From the NCBI RefSeq assembly GCF_014207375.1, contig NZ_JACHEE010000015.1, positions 53,640-117,639 of the forward strand: DNA of 64,000 nt, written 5' to 3'. Origin of the DNA: Arthrobacter sp. AZCC_0090. Its GTDB lineage: Bacteria; Actinomycetota; Actinomycetes; Actinomycetales; Micrococcaceae. The notes beneath the pieces were generated by a model. The model worked only from the letters and a program-made list of their open reading frames with translations. It made no database searches and was not told where the DNA came from. Shown here piece by piece: positions 15,505-25,002 of this stretch; positions within the stretch are counted from its first letter, which is position 1, and every line of letters starts with the position of its first letter. Made by a program: the position numbers and the translations under genes.

Positions 15505-16389
15505 ATGACAGCACCAGCGAAGCCGCGATTCGCTCCCGGCCGTGCCAGCCAGACCCTCGTTGAGAGATCGCCGCTGCGCACCGTCGGGGTCGCCGCCCTG
15601 TGGGGCATCGTGGCATTAAGCATTGCCACACTCCTCTGGATGGTGCTCCAGGCCTTCCGCGACACCCGCTCGATCCTCGGGGATCCATGGGGGCTGCCGA
15701 CTTCCGCGGACCCGACGAATTTCATCCACGCCTGGACTTCCAGTTCATTCGGCCTGGCGACCCTCAACAGCGTCCTGGCCACCCTCGTTGCCTCCGCAGT
15801 GACCGTCGGCCTCGCAGCCCCTGCAGCTTACTACCTCGGCCGCATCGAAAACCGCCTCACAGGCTTCCTCAGCCTCTACTTCATCCTCGGCCTCGGCATC
15901 CCCGTCCAGGTCATCCTCATTCCTCTGTTCGTCATGCTCGATCGTGCGCAACTGACGGACAGCCTGCTCGGACTCAATCTCGCTTACATCGGCCTTGCCA
16001 TGCCGTTCAACGTCTTCCTGCTCGCTGCCTTCTTCAGAAGCCTGCCCCTCGAGCTGGAGGAAGCAGCCGCCCTGGACGGAGCGAACGCGTTCTCCACGTT
16101 CGTCAGGATCACCCTCCCCCTCGCCAGAGGCGGTCTGGTCACGGCATTCATCTTGCAGGTCATCGGAAACTGGAACGAGACACTGCTAGCCCTGACCTTG
16201 CTCCAGAGCACCGAGAAGTACACGCTCCCCGTAGCGCTGATCTCCTTCCTCCAGCAGCAAACCTACTCCGGCGCCGACTGGGGCGGCCTCTTCGCCGGCC
16301 TGTGCCTAGTGGTATTCCCGATGCTTGTCGTCTACCTCTGGCTCGGACGACGACTCACCGAAGGACTGACAATGGGGATGAGCAAGTAG
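15505..16389 (+). CDS. ABC sugar transporter permease, MalG type
   Basis: 294 residues from ATG 15505, preceded by AGGAG; the longer frame upstream lies inside the previous gene. It has six membrane spans, and the EAA motif is EEAAALDGANAFSTFVRITL. It ends with GRRLTEGLTMGMSK, a common MalG-type tail. It completes the importer. The 140 bases downstream hold an unassigned short frame and then the promoter of the next gene. Confidence 0.9.
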   Translation: MTAPAKPRFAPGRASQTLVERSPLRTVGVAALWGIVALSIATLLWMVLQAFRDTRSILGDPWGLPTSADPTNFIHAWTSSSFGLATLNSVLATLVASAVTVGLAAPAAYYLGRIENRLTGFLSLYFILGLGIPVQVILIPLFVMLDRAQLTDSLLGLNLAYIGLAMPFNVFLLAAFFRSLPLELEEAAALDGANAFSTFVRITLPLARGGLVTAFILQVIGNWNETLLALTLLQSTEKYTLPVALISFLQQQTYSGADWGGLFAGLCLVVFPMLVVYLWLGRRLTEGLTMGMSK

Positions 16390-16531
16390 CAACCGCTTCC
16401 TCTCGGGCACTGGTATTCGCAGCCCTGTCCAAGCGCATACTCCTCGGCAGTGGCACAGCCGGCGACACCGAGTCTGGGGCGAGCTTCGACGACCTTTCAT
16501 CAGATGATTAGAGGGTTAATCGGCCAAACTC

Positions 16532-16582
16532 TTGCGCCCTGGCACCGCTATCGCATATAAACTCACTTGTAACATCCGATGT
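16532..16582 (+). promoter_or_regulatory. Promoter with ACATCNGATGT operator
   Basis: TTGCGC (16532-16537), an 18-base spacer and TATAAA (16556-16561) form a good promoter. The palindrome AACATCCGATGT (16571-16582) covers the expected start of transcription, a typical repressor position. The same motif occurs at 24601, 24821, 25132 and 25200. Confidence 0.65.
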
Positions 16583-16681
16583 ATTTGGTTTACGGCACCA
16601 GCCGACACAGCATCCAGTGGCCAAGTGACATACGCCGCCAGCGACCACACCGACGATTCACCCTCGATAGGAGTCAGAATC

Positions 16682-19318
16682 ATGCGAACCCGTCCCGTCA
16701 TCCGGTCCGGACTGATCGCCGGATCCTTGCTGCTCAGTTTCGCAGTGAACATCGGGACCGCTCAGGCGGCCAAACCGAACACCCTTTACGTATCACCGAC
16801 CGGCTCAGGGAGCACGTGCGCGATCACCGCACCCTGCAGCTTGACCGAAGCCCAGCAAGTCGTACGCCAGTTGACGCCCTCGATGACGGACGACCTCACC
16901 GTCCTGCTACGGGGCGGCACCTACCGGGTGTCCGAACCGATCTCGTTCGGCCCACAGGATTCCGGCACCGGTGGCCACAAGGTCGTGTGGGCCGCGTTCC
17001 CGGGACAGAAGCCAGTGATCAGCGGCGCGGAGAAGGTCGCCGGATTCAGCTTGTATGACAGTGCCAAGCACATCTACCGGGCAAGCGTGCCCGCTGGAAC
17101 GGTCAGCCGTCAGCTGTTCGTCAACGGGGTCCGTGCGGATCGCGCTCGCAGCGCGCTCAACCCGCCCGGGTTCACCCTGGCCGGATCCTCGTTCACGACG
17201 GCCGACCCGTCCTTCGCCTCGTTCACCAACCAGAACCAGATCGAGGTGGCCTTCAACTCGGCGTGGAAGCACATGCGCTGCCCGCTGGCGAGCATCACAG
17301 CGAGCGGCAGCGGTTCTAGCCTCAACGTCAGCCCAGCGTGTTTCAACAACAACAACACCAACGTGCCCCACCCGGGTTTCCCGTTCAACGGCTCCGGTCT
17401 GCCCAGGCTGACCGGGATCACCTGGCTCGAGAACGCCTACGAGTTGTTGAACCAGCAGGGTCAGTTCTACCTCGACAGCACGAAGGGCGAGCTGTATTAC
17501 ATCCCGCGTGCGGGCGAGGACCTCTCCACCGCGGACGTCGAACTGCCGGTCGCTCAGACCTTGCTCGACGTCGCCGGCACGCCGGGTCACCTCGCCCCGG
17601 TGAACGACAACGACAGCCATGCCACCTACACGGGTGCCTGGAGCGTCTCGGCCGGGCGCGGGACCAATGACTTCAACTCCGACGTTCATTACACCACCAC
17701 GAATGGTGACTCAGTCAGCTACAGCTTCACCGGCGCGGGCCTGCAGGTGCTGAGTGAGGTCAACTCGGACGAGGGCAATATCGATGTCTACGTCGATGGC
17801 ACGAAGACCCAGTCGGTCTCGGCCAGCGCCCCCTCCCGGCGGGGGCAGCAGCCGATCGTCACCATCACCGGCCTGCCCCGGGGCCAGCACACAGTCAAGC
17901 TCGTGAAGACATCCGGCCAGTTCATGCTCGTCGATGCCTTCACCGTGATTCCCGATGCCGTGACCCCGGTGCACGACATCACCTTCCGCGGCATCGGCTT
18001 CACTTACGCCACCTGGAACCAGCCCACCACCGATGGTTACATCGACAACCAGGCCGGAGTGCTGTGGGATCCCGTCACGCACGCACCGATCCGGATCCCG
18101 GCAGCGGTGCAGGTTCATCGCGGTGACGGGATCACCTTCGAGCGCAACACGTTCGGCCACCTCGGCGGCACCGGGCTCGATCTCGCGGACGGTACCCAGA
18201 ACTCCGTCGTCAATGGCAACATCATCACCGACACCTCCGGTGGCGGCATCTCGCTGGGTGAGGCCGACGACTACTACCAAAACCAGACCGCTCTGATGAC
18301 CAGCGGCAACACGGTGTCCAACAACACCATCACGTACGTCGGTCAGGACTACAAGGACGCCGTCGGCATCTGGGTCGGCTACACGCGCAACGTCGCCGTG
18401 TCACACAACGACATCGGCTTCACCCCCTACTCCGGGATCTCCTTGGGTTGGGGTTGGGGCTACGCGTCCAGCTACGGAACCACGTATGCGGGAGCCAACC
18501 AGATCGTCGGCAACTCCGTGCACAACGTCATGCGGGTACTGCACGACGGCGGTCCGATCTACACCCTCGGTGGCCAAGGCGGCGGCGACGGCAGCATGAC
18601 CTCCTTGCTCGCTGGCAACGTGGTCGCCGAAGGCAACAACACCAACAACATGCTCTACCAGGACGAGGGCAGCTCGTACTGGAACACGCACGACAACCTG
18701 GTGCGGTTCGGCGGGGCGAACTGGATCGGCATGTGGATCCGAAGCATCCACGACATCAACATCCACGACAACTACTCGGACAACCCGAGATACAACAACA
18801 ACGGCACCGACATCACCTTCAACCAGGCCACCATCGTCACCAATGGGGCCTGGCCGCCGGCCGCGCAAGCGATCATCGCGGCGGCCGGTCCCGACGAGAA
18901 GTACCGGCCGAAGACCGGCCTGTTCGATGACGACGAGCCGACCATCGCCTACCTCGGATCCTGGTCCGCGTCCGCGAATCGGGGCCTCGGTGACCTCAAC
19001 GACGGTATTCACTACACCTCGGCCGACGGCGCCAGCGCGGCGTTCGCCTTCACCGGAACCGGCATCAAGGTTATCGGCGAGAAGAACTCAGATCAAGGCC
19101 TGGTCGAGGTCTACATCGATGGCATCTCCCAAGGTCAGGTCGACACCTCCGCGGTTAGTCGGCAGGTGCAGCAGGCCATCTACAGCACCCAAAACCTGGC
19201 CCAGGGCACCCACACCGTCACGATCGTCAAGCGCAGCGGCGCCGTCATGACGCTCGACGGTTTCGCTTTTACCACGAGCGACAGCGGCAACGACACTGAC
19301 GCCTCGAGTGACAGCTGA
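16682..19318 (+). CDS. Secreted beta-helix glycosidase (GH141-like) with two copies of an accessory module
   Basis: 878 residues from ATG 16682 (AGGAG upstream; Sec signal ending GTAQA). The mature protein opens TLYVSPTGSGSTCAITAPCS, then LRGGTYRVSEPISF and AAFPGQKPVISGAEKV, as in large parallel beta-helix enzymes of the GH141 type (fucosidases, xylanases). Rungs such as NSVVNGNIITDTSGGGISLG and GISLGWGWGYASSYG follow. A ~105-residue module (about 315-421, YTGAWSVSAGRG to MLVDAFTV) is inserted in the helix, and a second copy (about 757-862, YLGSWSASANRG to MTLDGFAF) lies at the C-terminus; they probably bind carbohydrate. The operator at 16571 suggests induction with the fucose genes. The GH141 assignment is tentative. 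Confidence 0.75.
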   Translation: MRTRPVIRSGLIAGSLLLSFAVNIGTAQAAKPNTLYVSPTGSGSTCAITAPCSLTEAQQVVRQLTPSMTDDLTVLLRGGTYRVSEPISFGPQDSGTGGHKVVWAAFPGQKPVISGAEKVAGFSLYDSAKHIYRASVPAGTVSRQLFVNGVRADRARSALNPPGFTLAGSSFTTADPSFASFTNQNQIEVAFNSAWKHMRCPLASITASGSGSSLNVSPACFNNNNTNVPHPGFPFNGSGLPRLTGITWLENAYELLNQQGQFYLDSTKGELYYIPRAGEDLSTADVELPVAQTLLDVAGTPGHLAPVNDNDSHATYTGAWSVSAGRGTNDFNSDVHYTTTNGDSVSYSFTGAGLQVLSEVNSDEGNIDVYVDGTKTQSVSASAPSRRGQQPIVTITGLPRGQHTVKLVKTSGQFMLVDAFTVIPDAVTPVHDITFRGIGFTYATWNQPTTDGYIDNQAGVLWDPVTHAPIRIPAAVQVHRGDGITFERNTFGHLGGTGLDLADGTQNSVVNGNIITDTSGGGISLGEADDYYQNQTALMTSGNTVSNNTITYVGQDYKDAVGIWVGYTRNVAVSHNDIGFTPYSGISLGWGWGYASSYGTTYAGANQIVGNSVHNVMRVLHDGGPIYTLGGQGGGDGSMTSLLAGNVVAEGNNTNNMLYQDEGSSYWNTHDNLVRFGGANWIGMWIRSIHDINIHDNYSDNPRYNNNGTDITFNQATIVTNGAWPPAAQAIIAAAGPDEKYRPKTGLFDDDEPTIAYLGSWSASANRGLGDLNDGIHYTSADGASAAFAFTGTGIKVIGEKNSDQGLVEVYIDGISQGQVDTSAVSRQVQQAIYSTQNLAQGTHTVTIVKRSGAVMTLDGFAFTTSDSGNDTDASSDS

Positions 19319-19352
19319 TGCTGGGACAATTCTGACCGACAGGAGTGTGTCC

Positions 19353-19469
19353 ATGGGAAAGCGGGATCTGGGCCCTGGCTGTTCCGTCAGTAAACGCAGG
19401 TTCCTGGGTGGGCTGGTAGCCGGTGGCGCCGGATTCCTCCTCCCAAAGCTCGCCGGTCCGGGTTGGTAG
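19353..19469 (+). pseudogene. Tat signal peptide left from a truncated secreted enzyme
   Basis: ATG preceded by AGGAG opens a clean Tat leader with SKRRFLGGLVAGGAGFLLP and stops after 38 residues. It sits 34 bases after the glycosidase stop codon in operon position. The signal with no mature protein shows a gene cut at its 5' end, and its right side marks the start of the decayed zone. Confidence 0.6.
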
Positions 19470-19663
19470 GGGCTTCCTCTCTGCGCGCTCGGGCTCGGAT
19501 ACCATCCGCGCAACCGTGGCGATCGACCCGTGGGCACTTGGTGCCGCACGGGTCGCGCTTGCGGACGGAGCGGCCGAGGCATATCAGCCATGGATCGCGA
19601 GCTTCCGCTCTGGGTAATGAAATCCCCGCTCTCGGGCTCACCTCTTTCGCAATGGAATACGTG

Positions 19664-19961
19664 AGAGCACCCGACTGCACACAGCATCTCGGAGGCGTGG
19701 CGTCTCCAGGCATACGCCAAAGCAACCCCAGACGCCTTCGCCGGAGGAATCCCGTCCGAGGCCGAATTGCCGCGTCTCCTGATATTCAGTGTCCGCCTTC
19801 GCCGGTTCGTGGACCTCGATCGGAAGCCTGTCGACCAGGCCGTACGGGCTGGTGATGTCCTAATTCTCGTGTGGCCGGCGAAGGGAGCCTCGGCAGAGGA
19901 TGCGTTAGGAGCCGTCCGACCAGAACCACTACCCATCGTCCTTGCCGCTGGATATTTCTAG
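19664..19961 (+). pseudogene. C-terminal fragment of an unidentified protein
   Basis: After a stop, an open frame runs through AHSISEAWRLQAYAKATPD, PSEAELPRLLIFSVRLRRFV and GDVLILVWPAKGASAEDALG to GYF and TAG. The composition looks coding, but there is no proper start, so this is probably the tail of a lost gene. I do not recognise the family. Confidence 0.35.
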
Positions 19962-20041
19962 CCCTGGAGAACAGACGACGCTTGCCAAGATCCCGAAGCA
20001 AGGGAGAAAGGATGAACGCCGGCGGGCCGTGACTTTTCGAA

Positions 20042-20358
20042 TTGACCGGAACCTTTAACAAGACGGTGGTCGCCCAGACTATCGCTCAGAGCTCATCGAT
20101 CGACCCACAGCTGAAGGTACACCTCACCCAGCTCCACCAGAGGGTTGCCGACTTGGCTCAGGCGGTGCCACCGGAAGAGGCCGAGGCCGCATCCAAAGCC
20201 CTCGAAGACTTGAGCACAGAGGCTGCCAAGCCGGAGAGCACCCGAGTGAAACTGCGAATGTTCGCCTCCAACCTCGCGAGCATCGCCGCCACGACATCCA
20301 CGGCCGGGATTCCAGTCTCGACCTTATCGAGAAGATAAAGCAGCTACTCGGATTCTGA
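20042..20358 (+). pseudogene. Frameshifted small protein, alpha-helical, unknown
   Basis: The frame runs TFNKTVVAQTIAQSSS, LTQLHQRVADLAQAVPPEEA, KLRMFASNLASIAATTSTAG. At about 20322 one base appears lost: the +1 frame continues LIEKIKQLLGF and stops at 20358, a natural hydrophobic tail. There is no good ribosome site before the TTG at 20042. It looks like the C-terminal module of a larger protein. Confidence 0.45.
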
Positions 20359-20497
20359 TCGAGGTACAGCGGGTCCGCCGTTTTGTCCTAGCCTTGAACT
20401 CGCTCAGCTCGCCGTCCTTGCCCGCTTCACACCTACTGGGGCAGGAGGTGGACGGTGACTATCTTCCTCGGGTTCTTGGTAGCGAGCCTGATTTTGA

Positions 20498-20689
20498 TCA
20501 GACCGGCGGCCTCTTCGTGCCCGGCCGCAGAGGCCAGAACATCTGGCCCGATGATCTGCTCCCTACAACGAGCAGGTGCCCGTGCACGGATGGGGACCCT
20601 CCATGCACCCGACCGACCCCATCGACGCCAATCGGCACCACAGGTAAGCTCTGCTTGGTCTCGGTCAGCTGATACTCAGTCATCCGCAT
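20498..20689 (-). pseudogene. Possible remnant of an FtsK/TraB-like ATPase N-terminal segment
   Basis: From ATG 20689 (AAGAGG upstream) the frame reads EYQLTETKQSLPVVPIGVDG, then PSVHGHLLVVGSRSSGQ. The PIG-D-G...HLLVVG pattern recalls the segment leading to the Walker A loop of FtsK/SpoIIIE-like translocases, but the loop reads GSRSSGQ rather than GxxGSGK and the frame stops soon after. A degenerate DNA-transfer gene is possible. Confidence 0.25.
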
Positions 20690-21335
20690 GTCGTCCTCTT
20701 TCGTCGCTGCTGCCAAACGCTTCCACTGAAATCCGGCGCGCCCAGCTTGTGTTGTGTAGCTCATGCGCAAGCAGAGTACGTTCCTCGCCCCGAACCCGCG
20801 CCTGCTGCGCTCGGACGTCCCGGACATGGTCTGCGCTCTGCTCATACCGGTGCCGGTAGACGTTGATACTGCGCCAGGCCGCCGCCGCCAGGAAGATCAG
20901 CAGCCCCAGCAGGACCACCGGATCGTGCTCCATTTCCGGCGTAGATACGTAGAGGCCGAGCAAAACGCTGGGCAGGAACACGGAGAAGTTGACCGCGAGC
21001 TTCCACGGCAGAAGGTACGACCCGAAGGCCACGACGATAATCGTAGGGAAGATCATCGCTAATACAAGGGACGGGTCCCCTCCCAGTGCCATGATCACCG
21101 CAAGGGCGAGGCACCATCCGATTGCTGCAGGAAGTACTCCGGCCAGCAGAGCGAAAAGTGGAAGGTGGGGGACCACCAGCTCGAGCCACCCCCGAAGGGA
21201 GGAAAGATCGAGGTGCTCCCCGCGGATCTCGATCCAAAGAGTTAACAGGGTCGCTACGAGGATGAGCGAGCGGAGGATCCACCCTCCAGGCAAGGGTTTG
21301 ATCTCATCGAGCCCCTTCGTCCAGCTACTCCCCAT
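20676..21335 (-). pseudogene. Histidine kinase truncated at its phospho-acceptor box
   Basis: 219 residues: several membrane spans (ILRSLILVATLLTLWIEIRG, LFALLAGVLPAAIGWCLALA), a helix HRYEQSADHVRDVRAQQARV, then RGEERTLLAHELHNT, which matches the start of the HisKA_3 H-box (ARELHD). The kinase then loses homology and has no ATP-binding domain or response regulator. It is a sensor kinase cut by rearrangement; the cut lies close to the FtsK-like fragment at 20498-20689. Confidence 0.6.
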
Positions 21336-21429
21336 GGTCGCCTAGTATTCCAGAGCCGCCTGGCCCTTTTGTCTGGAGTAACCCGGGCCGTGGCCTTGGA
21401 TCCACTGCGGGCCCGGGCTGGGCCGCCAA

Positions 21430-21670
21430 GGCAAGACACTGGGCCCGGCCCGGCCGCATTGGCGGATCTGATCCACGGGCGAATCCGTGAGAAGATCCCC
21501 GAGCTCACCGATGCGCTGACCGGAGGGTTCCTTCCGACGACCGCTACATGGCCGCCCTGTATCTGCATCGGATCGACGCGCACACCGCCGACATCAACGA
21601 CCCCAGCGCCAGGATCGAGGAAGCGATGGAACCCTTTCGCGACGCCCGGCACCTCCTGGTCGCCGTGGGT
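21430..21670 (+). mobile_element. IS110-family transposase fragment, frameshifted
   Basis: Frame 1 reads LADLIHGRIREKIPELTDAL; after a shift near 21535 another frame reads DRYMAALYLHRIDAHTADIN and ARIEEAMEPFRDARHLLVAV. This matches the middle part of IS110 transposases that precedes the second catalytic domain. Both ends are missing. It ends one or two bases before the stop of the GH95-like gene, so insertion or deletion at that point may have shaped the island. Confidence 0.55.
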
Positions 21671-21671
21671 G

Positions 21672-24581
21672 TCAGGCGGGCCGTTCCAGGCTCAGCGCGA
21701 AAAGGTGCAGCACCGGCCATCCCAGGGTCGGCAGTCTCAGCGAGACCAGCTCACGGGTGGGATCCACCTCGACGAGCTGATGGAAGATCCGTACTTGTAG
21801 GTTCTGCGGCCCGGTTCGACCGAGTCGGTAGTTGGTCAGGATCGCGACGGCCTCACCGTAGGCTGGCTGCTTTCCCCAGTCCGTCAACGAGATTCGGATT
21901 GTCGCCGTGGTCCCGTCGGCGTAGGTCGCGACTGCGTCGGCGGCCGCGTTTCCTCCCGTGGAGGCGCCCAGGATGCGCAGACGGTGTACCCGCCCTGGCG
22001 GTACGTTGATGACGGTCCCGTTCGACGTGATGTTGTTCTTGGCGCCATCGGTGCTGCTGGGGAAGGCGAAGGTCGTGCCGGCATTGCGGAAGTTCCCGGC
22101 CGACGGGAGCTCCGCGGCGGGATAGGTGTAGCCCGCCGTGTCGAAGCTGCCATCGGTCGGGTTGGCATCGGTCGCGATGCCGTCGTTATTGAACAGGGCT
22201 GTCAGGTCGACGGGGACGATGACGCCCTCCGGCCGGGGCAGCACCGACTGCAGCCCCCACGGTTTGGCGGCTGTGGCGGCCGCCACGGGGGCTACGGTGA
22301 GGTCCTTCGTGGCGTTCGCGGGCATAACGATCACGTCTTCTCCTGCAGCGAGCTCGATGCTGATGGTGCCGTCGCCCACGGTGGTCCAGCGCACCGGGTC
22401 CTTGGACGAAGGCGTCCCGCCGGGTGCGACCATGACTCGCCACACGCTCACCGGACCCTCGATGCTATGTGCCAGTGTCAGGGGCTCTCCCGCCAGGCTC
22501 TTGACCCTCACATAGGTGGTGCGACCGCCAGCCCGCCGGGCCGACAACAGGAAGGCACCCTCTGCCCGTAGGTCGTGGATTTGCGCTTCGGCCCACGACG
22601 GCGGGACGGCGGGGAAGACCCGGACGGTCTCTCCCCAGCTCTGCAGGAGCATGTCGTGCATCACCTGTGCGCCCGACAGCGGGGTCTCGAGCACTGGCCC
22701 GGACTCGCGGTACATGGTGTTTGGCTGGATGTAGCGGTCCAGCAGGGTGTTCAGATATCCCAGCGCGTCCTCGCCCTTGCCCATCGACGCGCTCATGGAA
22801 GCGGCTCCAGTGAACGTGTAGCCCTGGAGCGCCCCGGTGAAGCCGACCCAGTGGGCCAGCGACCGCTCCAGAAGGTCACGGTTGGCTGGTACCGTGGGGT
22901 CGAGCAGGTAGAGCGGGTAGAACCACAGGAGATGCGAGTAGTGGCGGTGCGATGAGGTCAGCTGCCGCTGCGCCCCTATCCATAACCCGTCTATCCCTTG
23001 GGGCGGGTCCACGAGCCGGTCATGGACGTCCTGCCAGCGGGCCCTCAGCGGGTCATCGACGCCGAGCCGATGTGTGGCGGCGAGTAGCGTCTTGCATCCC
23101 CAGCGGATGAGGGCCAGGTCGTAGTTGCAGTCCACTGTGCCGTCGTACTCCGGTGACAGGGTGCGGGGCAGGTGAAGCCGCCCGTCGGCTCCTTCGTAGA
23201 GGAAGTGAAGGTAGTAGTTCACTGAACGGGTCAGCAGCGGGTAGAGCACGTGGCGCAGCAGGTCTTCGTCCATGCTGTGGCGGTACGTCAGCCAGACGTT
23301 GTGCAGGGCCCAGGTGAGGTCGCCGACCTCGGGGGTTCCGACCCCGGGGACACCGACCGGACTGGTCGCCAGGTCGTCCTGGCTTGCGCGGTTGATTGCG
23401 TAGGAATCGTGGCGGTATTCCGCGAGCACGTTCTGCCCGAGCTTGTCCCGATCCTCGTCCAGGGTGCGGGTTAGGGAATCCAGTTCGCCGTGGCCAGTAG
23501 GATTAAGGAGCCAGTACGACAGTTGGACGTTCAGGTTCCACCAGATCGCCGGCCAGGGCGTCTGCTCGACCCACTGGCCCATGGTGCTGACCACAGGCCG
23601 GTCCCTGCGGGTGACGCAGGCAACCTTGTACAGCTGGATCCAGTAGAAGCTCTGCAGCCGCGCATCCGGCACCGAGACGAAGCTACTGGGGTAGTAGCCG
23701 TTCCACCACTTCCGGTGCTCGATGCGCAGGCGGTCGATCGAACGCCGAACCGCTGTCTCGGCAGTCGCCGTGGCGGTCTGGGCCGCAGTCGCATCCGGGA
23801 AGGAAGCGGCAATGCTGGCGACCAGGTGGCGGATGCCCTCAACTGTCACCACACGCCAGGCCGTGGCGTGACCGCCGGCTGCGGCCAGAGGCTGGTCGCA
23901 CAAGCCGCCCTCCGCATCCTGCTTGAGACCCGGATCGGGGTTGACCAGTAGGCCCGATCGAGCCTCGTACGCCAATACGGTGCTCTTGGCCGCCCGCGGA
24001 GTGAAACTCCACCCCACCGAGGACTCCCCGGCATCCGGGGTGATCGAGACCACCAGCAGGTTCTCCGTCGCATGCACAAACGCGGACAGCTGCAGCGTTC
24101 CGGTCGTCGTGTAGACCGTGCCGGTCAGCTCGGCATCCCACAGCGACAGGCGCAGGTCGACCTCGATTACATCGCCAACCGTTTCGAGAATGAAGTAGCC
24201 AACAGGCAGGCGGGCGGTGCCGAACCGCACGTCGCCGTTCGGCTGGTGGTCCCGAACCCGGTTGTCGCCGACTTCGAACTTGAGCCGCCGTCGGCTGGCC
24301 AGCCTGTAGACCGCCACCCCGAGCCCGCCGTTGCCCAGGAAAGGGGCCTGGTAGAAGTCGATCGGCGCCTCGGTCCACACCAGATCCTGCTCGCCCAGGT
24401 AGGCCTCCCATGCATCGCGGCTCATGCTGTTATGCAGCACAGTCGCGGCTGGCGTCTCGGCTTCCGCCCCGCCAACCCCATTCGCCAGGGCCAGCACCGC
24501 ACCTCCCGTCGTGATGCCGCCAAGAAAGAGACGCCTACTTACCGGGCTCCTGCCTGCCTGAACAAGGGGCCTCTGCTCCAT
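21672..24581 (-). CDS. Tat-exported GH95-like glycoside hydrolase with C-terminal binding module
   Basis: 969 residues. Tat signal SRRLFLGGITTGGAVLALAN. Residues ~55-300 form the N-terminal beta-sandwich domain with APFLGNGGLGVAVYR. Residues ~310-640 form an (alpha/alpha)6 barrel (WWNGYYPSSFVSVPDARLQS, QTPWPAIWWNLNVQLSYWLL, TLSPEYDGTVDCNYDLALIR, SSHRHYSHLLWFYPLYLLDP). Then ETVRVFPAVPPSWAEAQIHD resembles the end of GH95 barrels. The tail (from ~785, FNNDGIATDANPTDGSFDTA) is a module seen behind many actinobacterial fucosidases and other GHs. Activity on fucose or a related deoxysugar is inferred. GGAG precedes the ATG, and an operator half-site lies 20 bases upstream. Part of it is duplicated at 1079-1374. 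Confidence 0.8.
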   Translation of the reverse strand: MEQRPLVQAGRSPVSRRLFLGGITTGGAVLALANGVGGAEAETPAATVLHNSMSRDAWEAYLGEQDLVWTEAPIDFYQAPFLGNGGLGVAVYRLASRRRLKFEVGDNRVRDHQPNGDVRFGTARLPVGYFILETVGDVIEVDLRLSLWDAELTGTVYTTTGTLQLSAFVHATENLLVVSITPDAGESSVGWSFTPRAAKSTVLAYEARSGLLVNPDPGLKQDAEGGLCDQPLAAAGGHATAWRVVTVEGIRHLVASIAASFPDATAAQTATATAETAVRRSIDRLRIEHRKWWNGYYPSSFVSVPDARLQSFYWIQLYKVACVTRRDRPVVSTMGQWVEQTPWPAIWWNLNVQLSYWLLNPTGHGELDSLTRTLDEDRDKLGQNVLAEYRHDSYAINRASQDDLATSPVGVPGVGTPEVGDLTWALHNVWLTYRHSMDEDLLRHVLYPLLTRSVNYYLHFLYEGADGRLHLPRTLSPEYDGTVDCNYDLALIRWGCKTLLAATHRLGVDDPLRARWQDVHDRLVDPPQGIDGLWIGAQRQLTSSHRHYSHLLWFYPLYLLDPTVPANRDLLERSLAHWVGFTGALQGYTFTGAASMSASMGKGEDALGYLNTLLDRYIQPNTMYRESGPVLETPLSGAQVMHDMLLQSWGETVRVFPAVPPSWAEAQIHDLRAEGAFLLSARRAGGRTTYVRVKSLAGEPLTLAHSIEGPVSVWRVMVAPGGTPSSKDPVRWTTVGDGTISIELAAGEDVIVMPANATKDLTVAPVAAATAAKPWGLQSVLPRPEGVIVPVDLTALFNNDGIATDANPTDGSFDTAGYTYPAAELPSAGNFRNAGTTFAFPSSTDGAKNNITSNGTVINVPPGRVHRLRILGASTGGNAAADAVATYADGTTATIRISLTDWGKQPAYGEAVAILTNYRLGRTGPQNLQVRIFHQLVEVDPTRELVSLRLPTLGWPVLHLFALSLERPA
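22612..22907. repeat. Near-identical 296-bp repeat, intact copy (partner 1079-1374)
   Basis: The two copies are in the same orientation, 21.5 kb apart, with only a few substitutions (for example GGTACC here against GGGACC there). Recombination between them would delete the island between 1374 and 22612. Confidence 0.9.
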
Positions 24582-24600
24582 GACTACTCCATTCTGATAG

Positions 24601-24610
24601 ATCGGATGTT
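24601..24610. promoter_or_regulatory. ACATCNGATGT operator copy before the GH95-like gene
   Basis: ATCGGATGTT, 20 bases upstream of the start at 24581, matches one and a half arms of the palindrome. Confidence 0.5.
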
Positions 24611-24620
24611 TCTGGAAACT

Positions 24621-24779
24621 TTAGATCAAGCGCACAGGCTGCACAAGGCCAATTTTGCTTGACCACAAGGGACAGATTGCGCGATGCAACTCCGCGAAAA
24701 ACCGTCCCTGGCATGCCAAATCCGTCGAAATGCCATCCTTGGGGCGCGTTTCGACCGTCTGCCGTTTCTCCACCGTCAT
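24621..24779 (-). pseudogene. Short 5' gene fragment (52 codons) under an operator
   Basis: ATG 24779 has GGAG eight bases upstream and opens MTVEKRQTVETRPKDGISTD then LACQGRFFAELHRA before running into the promoter region of the next gene. An operator copy (24821-24831) lies ~45 bases before the start. It looks like the beginning of another regulated gene whose body is lost; I do not recognise it. Confidence 0.3.
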
Positions 24780-24820
24780 ACTGGTAACTCCAACTTCTCG
24801 GCAGCGTGCAGCGTAGTAGT

Positions 24821-24831
24821 CATCCGATGTT
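24821..24831. promoter_or_regulatory. ACATCNGATGT operator copy
   Basis: CATCCGATGTT lies upstream of the gene fragment at 24621-24779 and keeps both arms of the palindrome except the first A. Confidence 0.5.
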
Positions 24832-25002
24832 AGCGCCGCCACCGCGACCAAGCCGGCACGGCACAGAACACCTGGACCCCTGCGATCAAGCCTCAGTCGA
24901 TGACCAAGTGCTCACCAGCGGACCACACTGGCCGTGGGTGTGCCGGAATGGGGGGCCGAGTCATGCTCGCCGGATTCCCCAATGTCCTGGACGTGAAGGG
25001 CG

